A stretch of DNA of 64,000 bases from Burkholderia anthina (lineage in GTDB: Bacteria; Pseudomonadota; Gammaproteobacteria; Burkholderiales; Burkholderiaceae): assembly GCF_001547525.1 (NCBI RefSeq), contig NZ_CM003768.1, forward strand, positions 3,162,001 through 3,226,000, written 5' to 3'. The notes under the pieces are model-generated. The model was not told the origin of the DNA. It did no database searches and was given only the letters and a program-made list of their open reading frames with translations. Position numbers and translations under genes: made by a program. Shown here piece after piece: positions 1 to 9,779 of the stretch. Within the stretch, counting starts at the first letter, position 1. Every line of letters begins with the position of its first letter.

Positions 1-197
1 CGGCCGACGTCGCGCAGTCGATGCTCGTGACGGTGTGGAATCTCGCGATCGCCGGCGGCGGCATCGCGGGCGGGATGCTGCTCGGCGCGACGGGCGCCGG
101 CGCGATTCCGTGGGTGCTCGTCGCGCTGCTGGCGGCGGCGTGGGTCGGCGCGTGGCGTGCCCGCCGCCATGCGTTTCCGGCGCCGCGCGCGGCTTGA
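1..197 (+). CDS. MFS transporter, C-terminal fragment
   Basis: The frame starting at base 3 is open from the window edge to a TGA at 195-197 and gives the last 64 residues of a membrane protein. It contains two hydrophobic segments rich in Gly, Ala, Leu and Val, with the pattern WNLAIAGGGIAGG typical of the late helices of DHA1-type MFS carriers (sugar-efflux AraJ/SotB-like). The tail after the last helix is short and basic (RARRH). It ends 28 bp before the convergent SorC-type regulator. Sitting beside a pentitol module it may carry a sugar or polyol, but that is inference; most of the gene lies outside the window. Confidence 0.7.
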   Translation, partial: ADVAQSMLVTVWNLAIAGGGIAGGMLLGATGAGAIPWVLVALLAAAWVGAWRARRHAFPAPRAA

Positions 198-225
198 GCC
201 GGCGTGTGCGAGGGCGACGGCGGCG

Positions 226-1182
226 TCAGGCCGCCTTCGCTGCGAGCGCGGCGCGCGCGCACGCTTCGTCGGTGACGAGCCCCGACAGCCAGCCGCCGCG
301 CAGCGCGGCGATCACCGCGTCGTGTTTCCTCGGGCCGCCGGCGAACGCGATCGTCGGCCGCTTCGGCGGCGTGGCGAGCGCGACGCTCGTCACGCGCGCG
401 CTCGTCGACACGGTGATCCGCGTGCCCTGCGCGTCGATCGGCACGCCGAGCAGTTCGGCCACCGCGCCGAGCGCGGTCATCTCGTCGCGCTCCTGTTCGG
501 TGATGAAGCCGTCCTCGTAGAGCGGGCAGTGCGGGCCGATGTTGCCGATCCCGACGAACGCGACGTCGGCCTCGCCGGACAGCGCCTCGACGATCCGATA
601 CAGCCGATGATTGCACCACTGCGCGCGTTCGGCGTCGCTATCGGCGAACAGCGGCGCGGGCAGCAGGAAATGCTTGCTGCCGGTTTTCTCGGAGATGTAC
701 TGCGCGACGTCGTAGCGGTTCGACGAGCCGTCGGCCGCGATCGCGCCGACCATCGACACGAGCCGATGCTGCGGGCGGTCGATCTGCGCGATCTGCGCGA
801 CCGCGGCCTTCAGCGTCCGGCCGCTGCTGACCGCGATCACCATCGGCCGCGTTTCGTTCAGGTAGCGCTCCATCACCTGCGCGCCGGCGACCGCGAGCTT
901 GCGGTCGATCGCGTCGGGCGCGTCGGCGTCGACGGGCACGACTTCGCACATCGCGAGGCCGTAGCGTTTCGACAGTTGCGCGCCGAGATCGAGGCAATCG
1001 GCGAGCCGATGGTCGACGCGCACGCGGATCAGGTTCTTCTCGACCGCGAACGCGACGAGGCGCTGCGCGACGGGGCGCGACACCTGCAGCTTTTCGGCGA
1101 TTTCGTTCTGCGTGTCGCCCGCGACGTAATAGAGCCACGCGGCGCGCGTGGCGAGATCGAGTTTTTCTGAGGACTTGGACAC
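226..1182 (-). CDS. SorC/DeoR-type sugar-responsive transcriptional regulator
   Basis: A 318-residue protein with an N-terminal helix-turn-helix (about residues 22-45, containing NEIAEKLQVSR) followed by a SorC sugar-binding domain to the C-terminus. That domain includes SSGRTL and GIGNIG segments typical of the phosphosugar-binding NagB-like fold. I chose the GTG at 1182 because the homology begins just after it. A longer frame runs to a GTG at 1251, but its extra residues are Pro/Arg/Asp-rich and neither start has a clear Shine-Dalgarno. Family members bind a phosphorylated sugar and control pentitol or hexitol genes. Its position downstream of xylB and dalD suggests it regulates them, probably through the inverted repeat at 4319-4361 (inference). 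Confidence 0.85.
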   Translation of the reverse strand: MSKSSEKLDLATRAAWLYYVAGDTQNEIAEKLQVSRPVAQRLVAFAVEKNLIRVRVDHRLADCLDLGAQLSKRYGLAMCEVVPVDADAPDAIDRKLAVAGAQVMERYLNETRPMVIAVSSGRTLKAAVAQIAQIDRPQHRLVSMVGAIAADGSSNRYDVAQYISEKTGSKHFLLPAPLFADSDAERAQWCNHRLYRIVEALSGEADVAFVGIGNIGPHCPLYEDGFITEQERDEMTALGAVAELLGVPIDAQGTRITVSTSARVTSVALATPPKRPTIAFAGGPRKHDAVIAALRGGWLSGLVTDEACARAALAAKAA

Positions 1183-1302
1183 GATAGCGATTCGGTTCGG
1201 ATCGGGGGGCCGCCCCGCGGGCCGGTCGGCGGGCCGCATGACGGCATCCACTGTAACGCATGTCGCGCGCGCGGCCGGCGGCGGCCCGCGCGAGCGCGGC
1301 GT

Positions 1303-2784
<1,482 letters not shown>

Positions 2785-2853
2785 GAGCGATCCGTTCGGT
2801 CGGTGAGGAGCCGCTACTTTAGCCGGGCCGCACGGCCTGTGCCAAGCGGGTTC

Positions 2854-2873
2854 GCCCGGCCGCGCGGCCGGGC
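2854..2873. repeat. GC-rich hairpin between dalD and xylB
   Basis: Perfect 8-bp inverted repeat (GCCCGGCC / GGCCGGGC) around a GCGC centre, in the 105-bp gap between two same-strand genes. There is no T-run, so it is not a classical terminator. It could stabilise or attenuate the mRNA between the cistrons; no function is demonstrated. Confidence 0.4.
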
Positions 2874-2889
2874 ATCGGCGCGCGGGTCG

Positions 2890-4284
2890 TCAGCGCGCCG
2901 CGAGCCAGGCATCGACGCGCGCGAGCCCGGCGCGCAACGCGTCGAGCAGCGCGGCGTTGCCGGCGAGCGAGCCCCACAAGGCGCGGCTCGCGCACAGCGC
3001 GACGACGGGGTCGTCGGCTTCGACGATCGCGCGTGCGGCGCCGTCGTCCATCACGCCGTCCTGGTACGCATACGGCAGCGTGCCGCGCGCCCAGCGTTCG
3101 AGAAAGCGCAGGAACAGCGCGGGCAGCACGGCCGTGGCGACCGGCGCGGCGCCGCGCGCGAACGATTCGACGAGCGTCGGCGCGATGAAGCCGGGGATCT
3201 TCGAGAAGCCGTCGGCCGCGACGCGCTGGTTCGTGTCGAGCACGTACGGATTGCCGAAGCGCTCGAGCACGACGTCGCGGTAGCGCGCGAGATCGAGCGG
3301 GCTCGGCGTCAGGCACGGGATCACGTCCTGCGTCACATAGTCGTGCGCGAAGCGGCGGATCGCCGCGTCGTGCGTGCCTTCGTGGATGTAGGTGTAGCCC
3401 GCGAGCGTGCCGGCCCACGCGATGCAGCTGTGCGTCGCGTTGAGGATGCGGATCTTCGCTTCCTCGTACGGATGCACGTCGTCGACGAGTTCGGCGCCGG
3501 CCAGCTCCCAGCGCGGCCGGCCGGCCGCGAAGCGGTCCTCGATCACCCACTGGATGAACGATTCGCCCATCACCGGGCACGCGTCGTCGATGCCGGTGGC
3601 CGCACGCACGCGCTCGCGCACGTCGTCGGTCGGGCGCGGCGTGATGCGGTCGACCATCGCGCTGGGCGTCGCGACGTTCGCATCGAACCATGCGAGCAGC
3701 CCGCCTTCGCCGCGCCGTTCGAGGAATTCGCGCATGCCCGCGCGAAAGCGCGCGCCGTTGTTGCGCAGGTTGTCGCAGCTTTGCAGCGTGAGCGGGCCCG
3801 CGCCGCGTTTGACGCGTTCGGCGAGCAGCGCCGCGAGCGCACCGTACAGCGTCGTGCGCGCGCCCTGCAGGTCGGCAGCGAGATCGGCGTTCGCGACGTC
3901 GAGCCGGTTGTGTTCGTCGAGGTAGTAGCCGCCTTCGGTGACGGTGAACGACACGATCCGGCAGGCCGGATCGGCGCCGGCGTCGATCAGCGCGGCGAGG
4001 TCGATCGACCATGGCAGCACGCGGGTGATCGCGCGAATCGTCTCGTACGCGCGTTCGCCTTGCGGCGTGACGGTTTCGAGCGTGTACGCGCCGTGCTGGG
4101 CGGCCAGCGCGTCCATCGTCGCGCGCATGTCGTCGCGGATGTTGCCGACGGTCAGCGACCACCGTTCGTCGGCCGGCACGGCCGCGTTCACGCGATGCAG
4201 ATACCACGCCTGATGCGCGCGGTGAAACGAGCCCGCGCCGATGTGCAGCAGCACGGGCGCGTGGGCGGCGGGCGATTCGCTCAT
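2890..4284 (-). CDS. dalD: D-arabinitol 4-dehydrogenase (polyol long-chain dehydrogenase)
   Basis: A 464-residue member of the mannitol dehydrogenase (PSLDR) family that oxidises a polyol with NAD+, here most likely D-arabitol to D-xylulose. The N-terminus has GAGSFHRAHQAWYLH, a nucleotide-binding variant close to DalD of enteric bacteria. The middle contains FTVTEGGYY. The catalytic signature K-x4-N-x2-H is intact in EAKIRILNATHS (about residues 265-276). Substrate choice is supported by the adjacent xylulokinase, which would use the product. It is the first gene of the dalD-xylB-regulator set and has a conspicuous inverted repeat 35-77 bp upstream of its ATG. A mannitol or sorbitol dehydrogenase role is the main alternative. 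Confidence 0.87.
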   Translation of the reverse strand: MSESPAAHAPVLLHIGAGSFHRAHQAWYLHRVNAAVPADERWSLTVGNIRDDMRATMDALAAQHGAYTLETVTPQGERAYETIRAITRVLPWSIDLAALIDAGADPACRIVSFTVTEGGYYLDEHNRLDVANADLAADLQGARTTLYGALAALLAERVKRGAGPLTLQSCDNLRNNGARFRAGMREFLERRGEGGLLAWFDANVATPSAMVDRITPRPTDDVRERVRAATGIDDACPVMGESFIQWVIEDRFAAGRPRWELAGAELVDDVHPYEEAKIRILNATHSCIAWAGTLAGYTYIHEGTHDAAIRRFAHDYVTQDVIPCLTPSPLDLARYRDVVLERFGNPYVLDTNQRVAADGFSKIPGFIAPTLVESFARGAAPVATAVLPALFLRFLERWARGTLPYAYQDGVMDDGAARAIVEADDPVVALCASRALWGSLAGNAALLDALRAGLARVDAWLAAR

Positions 4285-4318
4285 CCGGTGTCTCCTGTTC
4301 CTGCCTGTCTGTTTCGTC

Positions 4319-4361
4319 GAATACGATCTTTTGCTCTTTGTGTGAGCGAATGATCGTATTC
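4319..4361. promoter_or_regulatory. Inverted repeat upstream of dalD, candidate SorC-regulator operator
   Basis: GAATACGATC at 4319-4328 is repeated as its exact reverse complement GATCGTATTC at 4352-4361, separated by 23 bp of AT-richer sequence. The arms lie 35-77 bp upstream of the dalD start, where an operator would sit. Two symmetric half-sites about two to three helical turns apart fit a tetrameric SorC-type regulator. Which protein binds is inference. Confidence 0.55.
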
Positions 4362-4460
4362 GGGCGAACGAAAGTCAAGGCGCGGAAACGGCATTTCGAT
4401 GGTGCGCTGCGGCGGCGTGCGAGGGCAGGGCGGGCGCGGCGGAGCCGGTGGAAAGAGGCG

Positions 4461-5372
4461 TCAGCGCCCTTCGCGCGTGAGTGCGACGAGTTCGTCGAGC
4501 AGCTTGCCGGCCGGCCCCGGCAGGATCCCGTGGCGGCGCCGGAACGCGGTGAGCGTGCGCACCGCGACGACCTCGCGCACCGGCAGCGTGTCGATCGTGC
4601 CGGCGCGCCGCTCGGCGCCGACCATCGGTTCGGCCATCCAGCTGAGGAATCCCGCATGCGCGACGAGGCTTTTCAGCGTGATGACCGAACGCGTCTCGAC
4701 CGCGATGTCGGGTAACGGCAACCCGTGCGCGTCGAAGGTCGCGCGCATGTGGTCGAACGGCGCGGTGCCGCGCGGCGGAATCGCCCAGCGCGCGTGCAGC
4801 GTATCGGCGAGCGTCGGCGGCCGGCCGAGCGCGCGCAGCGGATGGTGCGGCGCCGCAACGATATGGCTGCGATCTTCCCAGCGGCATTCGGGAATCGCGA
4901 CGATCTCGTCGGTGTCGGGCCCGTGCGCGGACAGCGCGAGGTCGATCTCGTGCTTGACCAGCCCTTGCGCGAGCCGGTCCCACACGCCTTCGATGATTTC
5001 GACGCGCAGGTTCGGCCAGCGGTCGAGCACGCGGCCGACCGCGACCGGCAGCACGAGGCTCGCGATGCTGCCCACCGTGCCGACCTTGATCGTTCCCTTC
5101 GCGAACCCGCGCATCGCGTCGAGTTCCTCGCGCGCATGCTCGGCCTCGTGCTGCAGCAGCGTCGCGTGCGGCAGCAACGCTTCGCCGAACGCGGTGAGCT
5201 GAACGCCCTTCGAATGGCGCTCGAACAGCGGCGCGCCGACCTGCGCCTCGAGCCGCTTCAGGATCCGGCTCAGCGCCGGCTGCGTGACATGCAGCGCGTC
5301 GGCGGCGCGGCCCAGGCTGCCGCACGCGACGATGGTCGTGAACGCGTGCAATTGTCGGAGATCGAAAGTCAT
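4461..5372 (-). CDS. LysR-type transcriptional regulator
   Basis: A 303-residue protein of standard LysR length. A winged helix-turn-helix occupies about residues 1-60 (LRQLHAFTTIVACGSLGRAA, then VTQPALSRILKRLE) and a periplasmic-binding-protein-like effector domain fills the rest. The ATG at 5372 puts the conserved LRQL motif four residues from the N-terminus, as in most family members. A longer upstream frame is only a shadow of the genes on the other strand. It is divergent from the benzoylformate decarboxylase gene with 99 bp between start codons, the classic LysR arrangement, and that gap contains an 8-bp inverted repeat. It probably activates the aromatic operon in response to an aromatic acid (inference). 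Confidence 0.9.
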   Translation of the reverse strand: MTFDLRQLHAFTTIVACGSLGRAADALHVTQPALSRILKRLEAQVGAPLFERHSKGVQLTAFGEALLPHATLLQHEAEHAREELDAMRGFAKGTIKVGTVGSIASLVLPVAVGRVLDRWPNLRVEIIEGVWDRLAQGLVKHEIDLALSAHGPDTDEIVAIPECRWEDRSHIVAAPHHPLRALGRPPTLADTLHARWAIPPRGTAPFDHMRATFDAHGLPLPDIAVETRSVITLKSLVAHAGFLSWMAEPMVGAERRAGTIDTLPVREVVAVRTLTAFRRRHGILPGPAGKLLDELVALTREGR

Positions 5373-5402
5373 GCCGGGACGTAATGGCTTTTGGCAAAAA
5401 AT

Positions 5403-5437
5403 ACAGTATCCGTGAATGGCCTGCGCTTCGATACTGT
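5403..5437. promoter_or_regulatory. Inverted repeat in the LysR/mdlC divergent promoter
   Basis: ACAGTATC (5403-5410) and GATACTGT (5430-5437) form a perfect 8-bp inverted repeat with 19 bp between the arms, midway between the two divergent start codons. This is the expected place and symmetry for a LysR recognition site. A TTGGCA element lies just to its left at 5391-5396. Identity of the binding protein is inferred. Confidence 0.55.
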
Positions 5438-5471
5438 GGAAACCGCCAAGCCATCGAGGAGACGCCCGAGC

Positions 5472-7079
5472 ATGTCCGGCACCCCGTCCCAATCCGCCGC
5501 GCCGATCACCGTCCGCGACGCCGTCATCGACCTGTTTCGCCAGTTCGGCATCGACCGCGTGTTCGGCAACCCCGGCTCGACCGAGCTGCCGATGTTCCGC
5601 GATTTTCCCGACGATTTCCGCTACGTGCTCGGCCTGCAGGAGGCCGTCGTGGTCGGCATGGCGGACGGCCACGCGCAGGCCACCGGCCGTGCGGCCGTCG
5701 TGAACCTGCATTCGGCGGCGGGCGTCGGCAACGCGATGGGCAATCTCTTCACCGCGTTCAGGAACCGCACGCCGCTGATCGTCACCGCGGGCCAGCAGGC
5801 GCGCGCGATTCTGCCGTTCGATCCGTTCCTCGGCGCGACGCAGGCCGCCGAGCTGCCGAAGCCGTACGTCAAATGGAGCATCGAGCCCGCGCGCGCGCAA
5901 GACGTGCCGGCCGCGATCGCGCGTGCGTACCGGATCGCGATGCAGGAGCCGCGCGGCCCCGTGTTCGTGTCGATTCCCGTCGACGACTGGGACCAGCCGG
6001 CCGAACGGCTGCCGCGCCGTGACGTCAGCAGCATCGTGCGGCCCGATCCCGACGCGCTCGCGCGGCTCGGCGACGCGCTCGACGCCGCGCGGCGCCCGGC
6101 GTTCGTGGTCGGCGCGGCCATCGATCGCGCGGGCGCGTGGGATGACGCCGTGCGCCTTGCCGAGCGGCACCGTGCGCGCGTGTACGTCGCGCCGATGTCG
6201 GGGCGCTGCAGTTTTCCGGAGGACCATCCGCTGTTCGCCGGCTTCCTGCCCGCGATCCGCGAGAAGATCGTCGCGCGGCTCGACGGGCACGATCTCGTGT
6301 TCGCGTTCGGCGCGCCCGCGTTCACCTATCACATCGAAGGCTCCGGCCCGCACGTGCCGCCGGGCGCGACGCTCGTGCAGCTCGTCGACGATCCGGGCGT
6401 CGCCGCGTGGACGCCGTCGGGCGATGCGGTCGTCGGCAACCTGCGGCTCGCCGCGCGCGATCTGCTGGCGCGGCCCGCGCCGCCCGAGCGGCCGATGCCC
6501 GCGCCGCGCGCGCCGCGTGTCCGCGTCGACGCGCCTGCCGCCGGCGCGCGCATGTCGGTCGCGTTCGCGCTGCAGACGCTCGCGGACGTGCGCGACGCAC
6601 AGGACATCGTCGTCGAGGAGGCGCCGAGCGCGCGGCCGGTGATGCAGGAGCATCTGCCGTTCACGCGCAGCGGCACGTTCTACACGATGGACAGCGGCGG
6701 GCTCGGCTACGGGATGCCGGCCGCCGTCGGTGTCGCGCTCGCGCGGCCGGGCCGGCGCGTGATCGGGCTGATCGGCGACGGCTCGAGCCTGTATTCGATC
6801 CAGGCGCTGTGGAGCGCCGCGCAGCTGAAGCTGCCGATCACGTTCGTGATCCTGAACAACCGGCGGTATGCGGCGCTGCAGGATTTCGCGCCCGTGTTCG
6901 GCTTCGGCCCCGGCGACCCCGTGCAGGGCACCGATCTGCCCGACCTGGATTTCGTCGCGCTCGCGCAAGGGATGGGCTGCCGCGGCGTACGCGTGGCCGA
7001 TGCAGCGCTCCTGCGCGATACGCTGGCCGACGCGCTGCGTGCGGCGACGCCGGTCGTCGTCGAAGTCGAGATTGCCTGA
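5472..7079 (+). CDS. mdlC: Benzoylformate decarboxylase (ThDP-dependent)
   Basis: A 535-residue thiamine-diphosphate enzyme of the length of Pseudomonas putida MdlC; it decarboxylates benzoylformate to benzaldehyde. The known active-site residues align with a constant offset of ten: Ser36 in NPGSTELP (Ser26), Glu57 in GLQE (Glu47), His80 in NLHSAAG (His70) and the His of FPEDHPLFAG (His281). The C-terminal ThDP motif runs from GDGSSLYS to the NN pair of ILNNRRY. I chose the ATG at 5472 because GAGGAG lies about ten bases upstream and homology starts there; an upstream in-frame ATG at 5391 would read through the regulatory repeat. It starts an aromatic operon with an aldehyde dehydrogenase. 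Confidence 0.9.
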   Translation: MSGTPSQSAAPITVRDAVIDLFRQFGIDRVFGNPGSTELPMFRDFPDDFRYVLGLQEAVVVGMADGHAQATGRAAVVNLHSAAGVGNAMGNLFTAFRNRTPLIVTAGQQARAILPFDPFLGATQAAELPKPYVKWSIEPARAQDVPAAIARAYRIAMQEPRGPVFVSIPVDDWDQPAERLPRRDVSSIVRPDPDALARLGDALDAARRPAFVVGAAIDRAGAWDDAVRLAERHRARVYVAPMSGRCSFPEDHPLFAGFLPAIREKIVARLDGHDLVFAFGAPAFTYHIEGSGPHVPPGATLVQLVDDPGVAAWTPSGDAVVGNLRLAARDLLARPAPPERPMPAPRAPRVRVDAPAAGARMSVAFALQTLADVRDAQDIVVEEAPSARPVMQEHLPFTRSGTFYTMDSGGLGYGMPAAVGVALARPGRRVIGLIGDGSSLYSIQALWSAAQLKLPITFVILNNRRYAALQDFAPVFGFGPGDPVQGTDLPDLDFVALAQGMGCRGVRVADAALLRDTLADALRAATPVVVEVEIA

Positions 7080-7108
7080 TGCGCCGCGCGCGTCTTTCCG
7101 GAGATTCC

Positions 7109-8560
7109 ATGCAAACCGTAGCGATGCTGATCGGCGGCGAACGCCGCCACTCGTCCAGCGGCGCGACCTTCGTGCGCCGCAACCCGCTCGACGGCGAAAT
7201 CGCGTCGGCCGCGCCCGCGGCCACCGCCGACGATGCGCGCGCGGCGGCCGACGCGGCCGCCCGCGCGTTGCCCGGCTGGGCCGCGCTCGGCCCCGGCGCG
7301 CGGCGCGCATGGCTGCTGAAGGCGGCCGCCGCGCTCGAAGCGAAACACGAGCAGTTCGTCGCCGCGATGGCGGCCGAGACGGGCGCGTCCGCGCTGTGGG
7401 CCGGCTTCAACGTGCAGCTCGCGGCGAGCGGGCTCGTCGAGGCCGCGTCGCTGACCACGCAGGTCGGCGGCGAGCTGATCCCGTCCGACGTGCCGGGCTC
7501 GCTCGCGATGGGCGTGCGGCAGCCGGCCGGCGTCGTGCTCGGCATCGCGCCGTGGAATGCGCCGGTGATTCTCGCGACGCGCGCGCTCGCGCTGCCGCTC
7601 GCGTGCGGCAACACGATCGTGCTGAAAGGCTCGGAGCTGTGCCCCGTCACGCACGGGCTGGTCGTCGAGGCGATGCAGGAGGCCGGGCTGCCGCCGGGCG
7701 TCGTCAACTTCGTGACGAACGCGCCCGACGACGCGGGCGCCGTCGTCGACGCACTGATCGCGCACCCGGCCGTGCGCCGCGTGAATTTCACGGGCTCGAC
7801 GCGGGTCGGCCGGATCGTCGCCGAAGCATGCGCGCGCCACCTGAAACCGTCGGTGCTGGAACTCGGCGGCAAGGCGCCGTTCGTCGTGCTGGACGATGCC
7901 GATCTCGACGCGGCGGTCGCCGCGGCCGCATTCGGCGCATTCGCGAATTCCGGGCAGATCTGCATGTCGACCGAGCGCATCGTCGTCGACGCATCGATCG
8001 CCGATGCGTTCGTCGCGAAGCTCGCCGACAAGGCCGCGTCGCTGCCGCTCGGCGACCCGCGCCACGGGCCCGTCGTGCTCGGGTCGCTGATCGACATGAA
8101 GGCCGTCGAGCGCTGCAACGCGCTGATCGACGACGCGCTCGCGCACGGCGCGACGCTCGTATGCGGCGGCAAGGCCGACGGCACGCTGTTTCCCGCGACG
8201 CTGCTCGACCACGTGACGCCGGCGATGCGTCTCTATGCGGAGGAATCGTTCGGCCCGGTGAAGGGCATCGTGCGCGTCGACGGCGAGGAGGCCGCGATCC
8301 GCTGCGCGAACGACAACGCGTTCGGGCTGGCGTCGGCCGTGTTCAGCCGCGACGTCGCGCGGGCGCTGCGCGTCGCGGCACGCATCGAATCGGGCATCTG
8401 TCACGTGAACGGCCCGACCGTGCACGACGAGGCGCAGATGCCGTTCGGCGGCGTGAAGGACAGCGGCTTCGGCCACTTCGGCGGCAAGGCCGGCATCGCC
8501 GCGTTCACGGACCTGCGCTGGATCACGGTGCAGACGGCGCCGCGCCACTATCCGTTCTGA
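7109..8560 (+). CDS. Aldehyde dehydrogenase, benzaldehyde/salicylaldehyde type
   Basis: A 483-residue NAD(P)+-dependent aldehyde dehydrogenase. It carries the Rossmann and substrate motif GIAPWNAPVI, the glycine motif FTGSTRVG, the general-base Glu in LELGGKAP and the nucleophilic Cys in NSGQICMST. The last motif and the stretch following it resemble salicylaldehyde, vanillin and benzaldehyde dehydrogenases. It starts 29 bp after mdlC stops, so the likely substrate is the benzaldehyde made by that enzyme, giving benzoate. The ATG at 7109 follows a modest GGAGA element. Exact aldehyde preference cannot be read from the sequence. Confidence 0.88.
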   Translation: MQTVAMLIGGERRHSSSGATFVRRNPLDGEIASAAPAATADDARAAADAAARALPGWAALGPGARRAWLLKAAAALEAKHEQFVAAMAAETGASALWAGFNVQLAASGLVEAASLTTQVGGELIPSDVPGSLAMGVRQPAGVVLGIAPWNAPVILATRALALPLACGNTIVLKGSELCPVTHGLVVEAMQEAGLPPGVVNFVTNAPDDAGAVVDALIAHPAVRRVNFTGSTRVGRIVAEACARHLKPSVLELGGKAPFVVLDDADLDAAVAAAAFGAFANSGQICMSTERIVVDASIADAFVAKLADKAASLPLGDPRHGPVVLGSLIDMKAVERCNALIDDALAHGATLVCGGKADGTLFPATLLDHVTPAMRLYAEESFGPVKGIVRVDGEEAAIRCANDNAFGLASAVFSRDVARALRVAARIESGICHVNGPTVHDEAQMPFGGVKDSGFGHFGGKAGIAAFTDLRWITVQTAPRHYPF

Positions 8561-8574
8561 CGAGGCCGCCGACG

Positions 8575-9519
8575 ATGAAGATTGCGATTCTGGGCGCGGG
8601 CGCGATGGGCTCGCTGTTCGGCGGGCGGCTGGCCGAAAGCGGCGAAGCCGTCACGCTGATCGACGTGAACGACGCGCATCTCGAAGCGATCCGCCGCGAC
8701 GGGCTGCGCATCGACGACGATCGCGGCGAACGGCGCATTCGCACGCTGCACGCCATGCGGCCGGAAGCCGCGAATGCGGACGCGGCCGCCGCGCCCGACA
8801 CGCCGTTCGACCTGCTGATCGTTTTCACGAAATCGCTGCACACGCGGGCGGCGCTCGACGGCGTGCGCGCGCTGCTGACGCCGGACACGTTCGTGCTGAC
8901 GCTGCAGAACGGGCTCGGCAACGTCGAGACGGTGAATGCGTTCGTGCCGATCGAGCGCATCCTGGTCGGCGTGACGACGTGGCCGGCCGATGCGGCCGGG
9001 CCCGCGCACGTGCGCTCGCACGGCGCCGGCGCGATCCGCATGATGACGGCCGACGGCGCGGTGCGCCCGTTCGCGGCGGCCGTGGCCGACGCGCTGTCGC
9101 GCGCGGGGCTCGCCTGCACGCTCGACGCCGACGTGTGGGCCGCGATCTGGGAGAAGGTCGCGTTCAACGCGGCGCTCAACACGATGTGCGCGGCGACGGG
9201 CTGCACCGTCGACCAGCTCGGCCATCATCACGACGGGCCGCGGCTCGCGCTCGCGATCGCAGCCGAGACCGCCGCCGTCGCGCGCGCGAAGGGCATCGCG
9301 GTCGACGGCGCGCGCATCGCGCGCAACGTCGAGCATGCGATCCGCGACCATCGCGGCCATCGCCCGTCGATGCTGCAGGACGTGCTCGCGGGCCGCCGCA
9401 CCGAAATCGACGCGATCAGCGGCAAGGTCGTCGCGGCCGCGCGCGAAACGGGCGTCGCGGTGCCGCATGCGGAGACGCTGCTCGCGCTGGTCCGGTTGAT
9501 CGACGCACGGGCGAACTGA
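8575..9519 (+). CDS. 2-dehydropantoate 2-reductase family protein (ApbA/PanE-like)
   Basis: A 314-residue NADP(H)-dependent reductase. The N-terminus is the Rossmann motif ILGAGAMGSLFGGRLAESG, followed by FTKSLHT, which contains the Lys position of the family, and LQNGLGN. The C-terminal helical domain contains the conserved EKVAFNAALNTMCA and the LQDV...EIDAISG pattern. It begins 14 bp after the aldehyde dehydrogenase stop, so it is co-transcribed with mdlC and the dehydrogenase. In true PanE the substrate is ketopantoate. Here a role on another 2-oxo acid such as benzoylformate is possible, because the operon lacks a recognisable mandelate dehydrogenase; that is speculation. Confidence 0.85.
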   Translation: MKIAILGAGAMGSLFGGRLAESGEAVTLIDVNDAHLEAIRRDGLRIDDDRGERRIRTLHAMRPEAANADAAAAPDTPFDLLIVFTKSLHTRAALDGVRALLTPDTFVLTLQNGLGNVETVNAFVPIERILVGVTTWPADAAGPAHVRSHGAGAIRMMTADGAVRPFAAAVADALSRAGLACTLDADVWAAIWEKVAFNAALNTMCAATGCTVDQLGHHHDGPRLALAIAAETAAVARAKGIAVDGARIARNVEHAIRDHRGHRPSMLQDVLAGRRTEIDAISGKVVAAARETGVAVPHAETLLALVRLIDARAN

Positions 9520-9611
9520 GCAACAGGCCGGCGGCCGGCTGGCGCCGCATGACGATACGGATGCCGCGCCCGCGAAGCGACGGCAATGGATCGTGAAGGG
9601 TGGGACGACAC

Positions 9612-9685
9612 ACCGGCGCCGCTCGATGGGCGCCGGTCGACTGCACAGCATGAGATCCGGGCACGCTTGCGTGCGCCAGCCCGGA
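9612..9685 (+). other. Two stem-loops in the leader of the AAHS permease gene
   Basis: ACCGGCGCC (9612-9620) pairs perfectly with GGCGCCGGT (9629-9637). Further on, TCCGGG (9656-9661) pairs with CCCGGA (9680-9685) and encloses GCACGC-TT-GCGTGC (9661-9674). Neither is followed by a T-run. The 260-bp gap holds only a low-quality 65-codon frame besides these, so I read it as a structured spacer before the permease gene. Confidence 0.35.
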
Positions 9686-9779
9686 CAATCGGAGACGCCA
9701 TGAAAACCATCGAATGCCGTTGTCTCGTCGCGCGCCGTCCGCGCATCTTGCCGCCGGCGCGCGGTGCATCGGAGGCCGC

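Noticed and set aside
226..1251. Longer SorC regulator starting at GTG 1251
   Set aside because: The extra 23 residues are Pro/Arg/Asp-rich with no ribosome-binding site; family similarity starts at the GTG at 1182.
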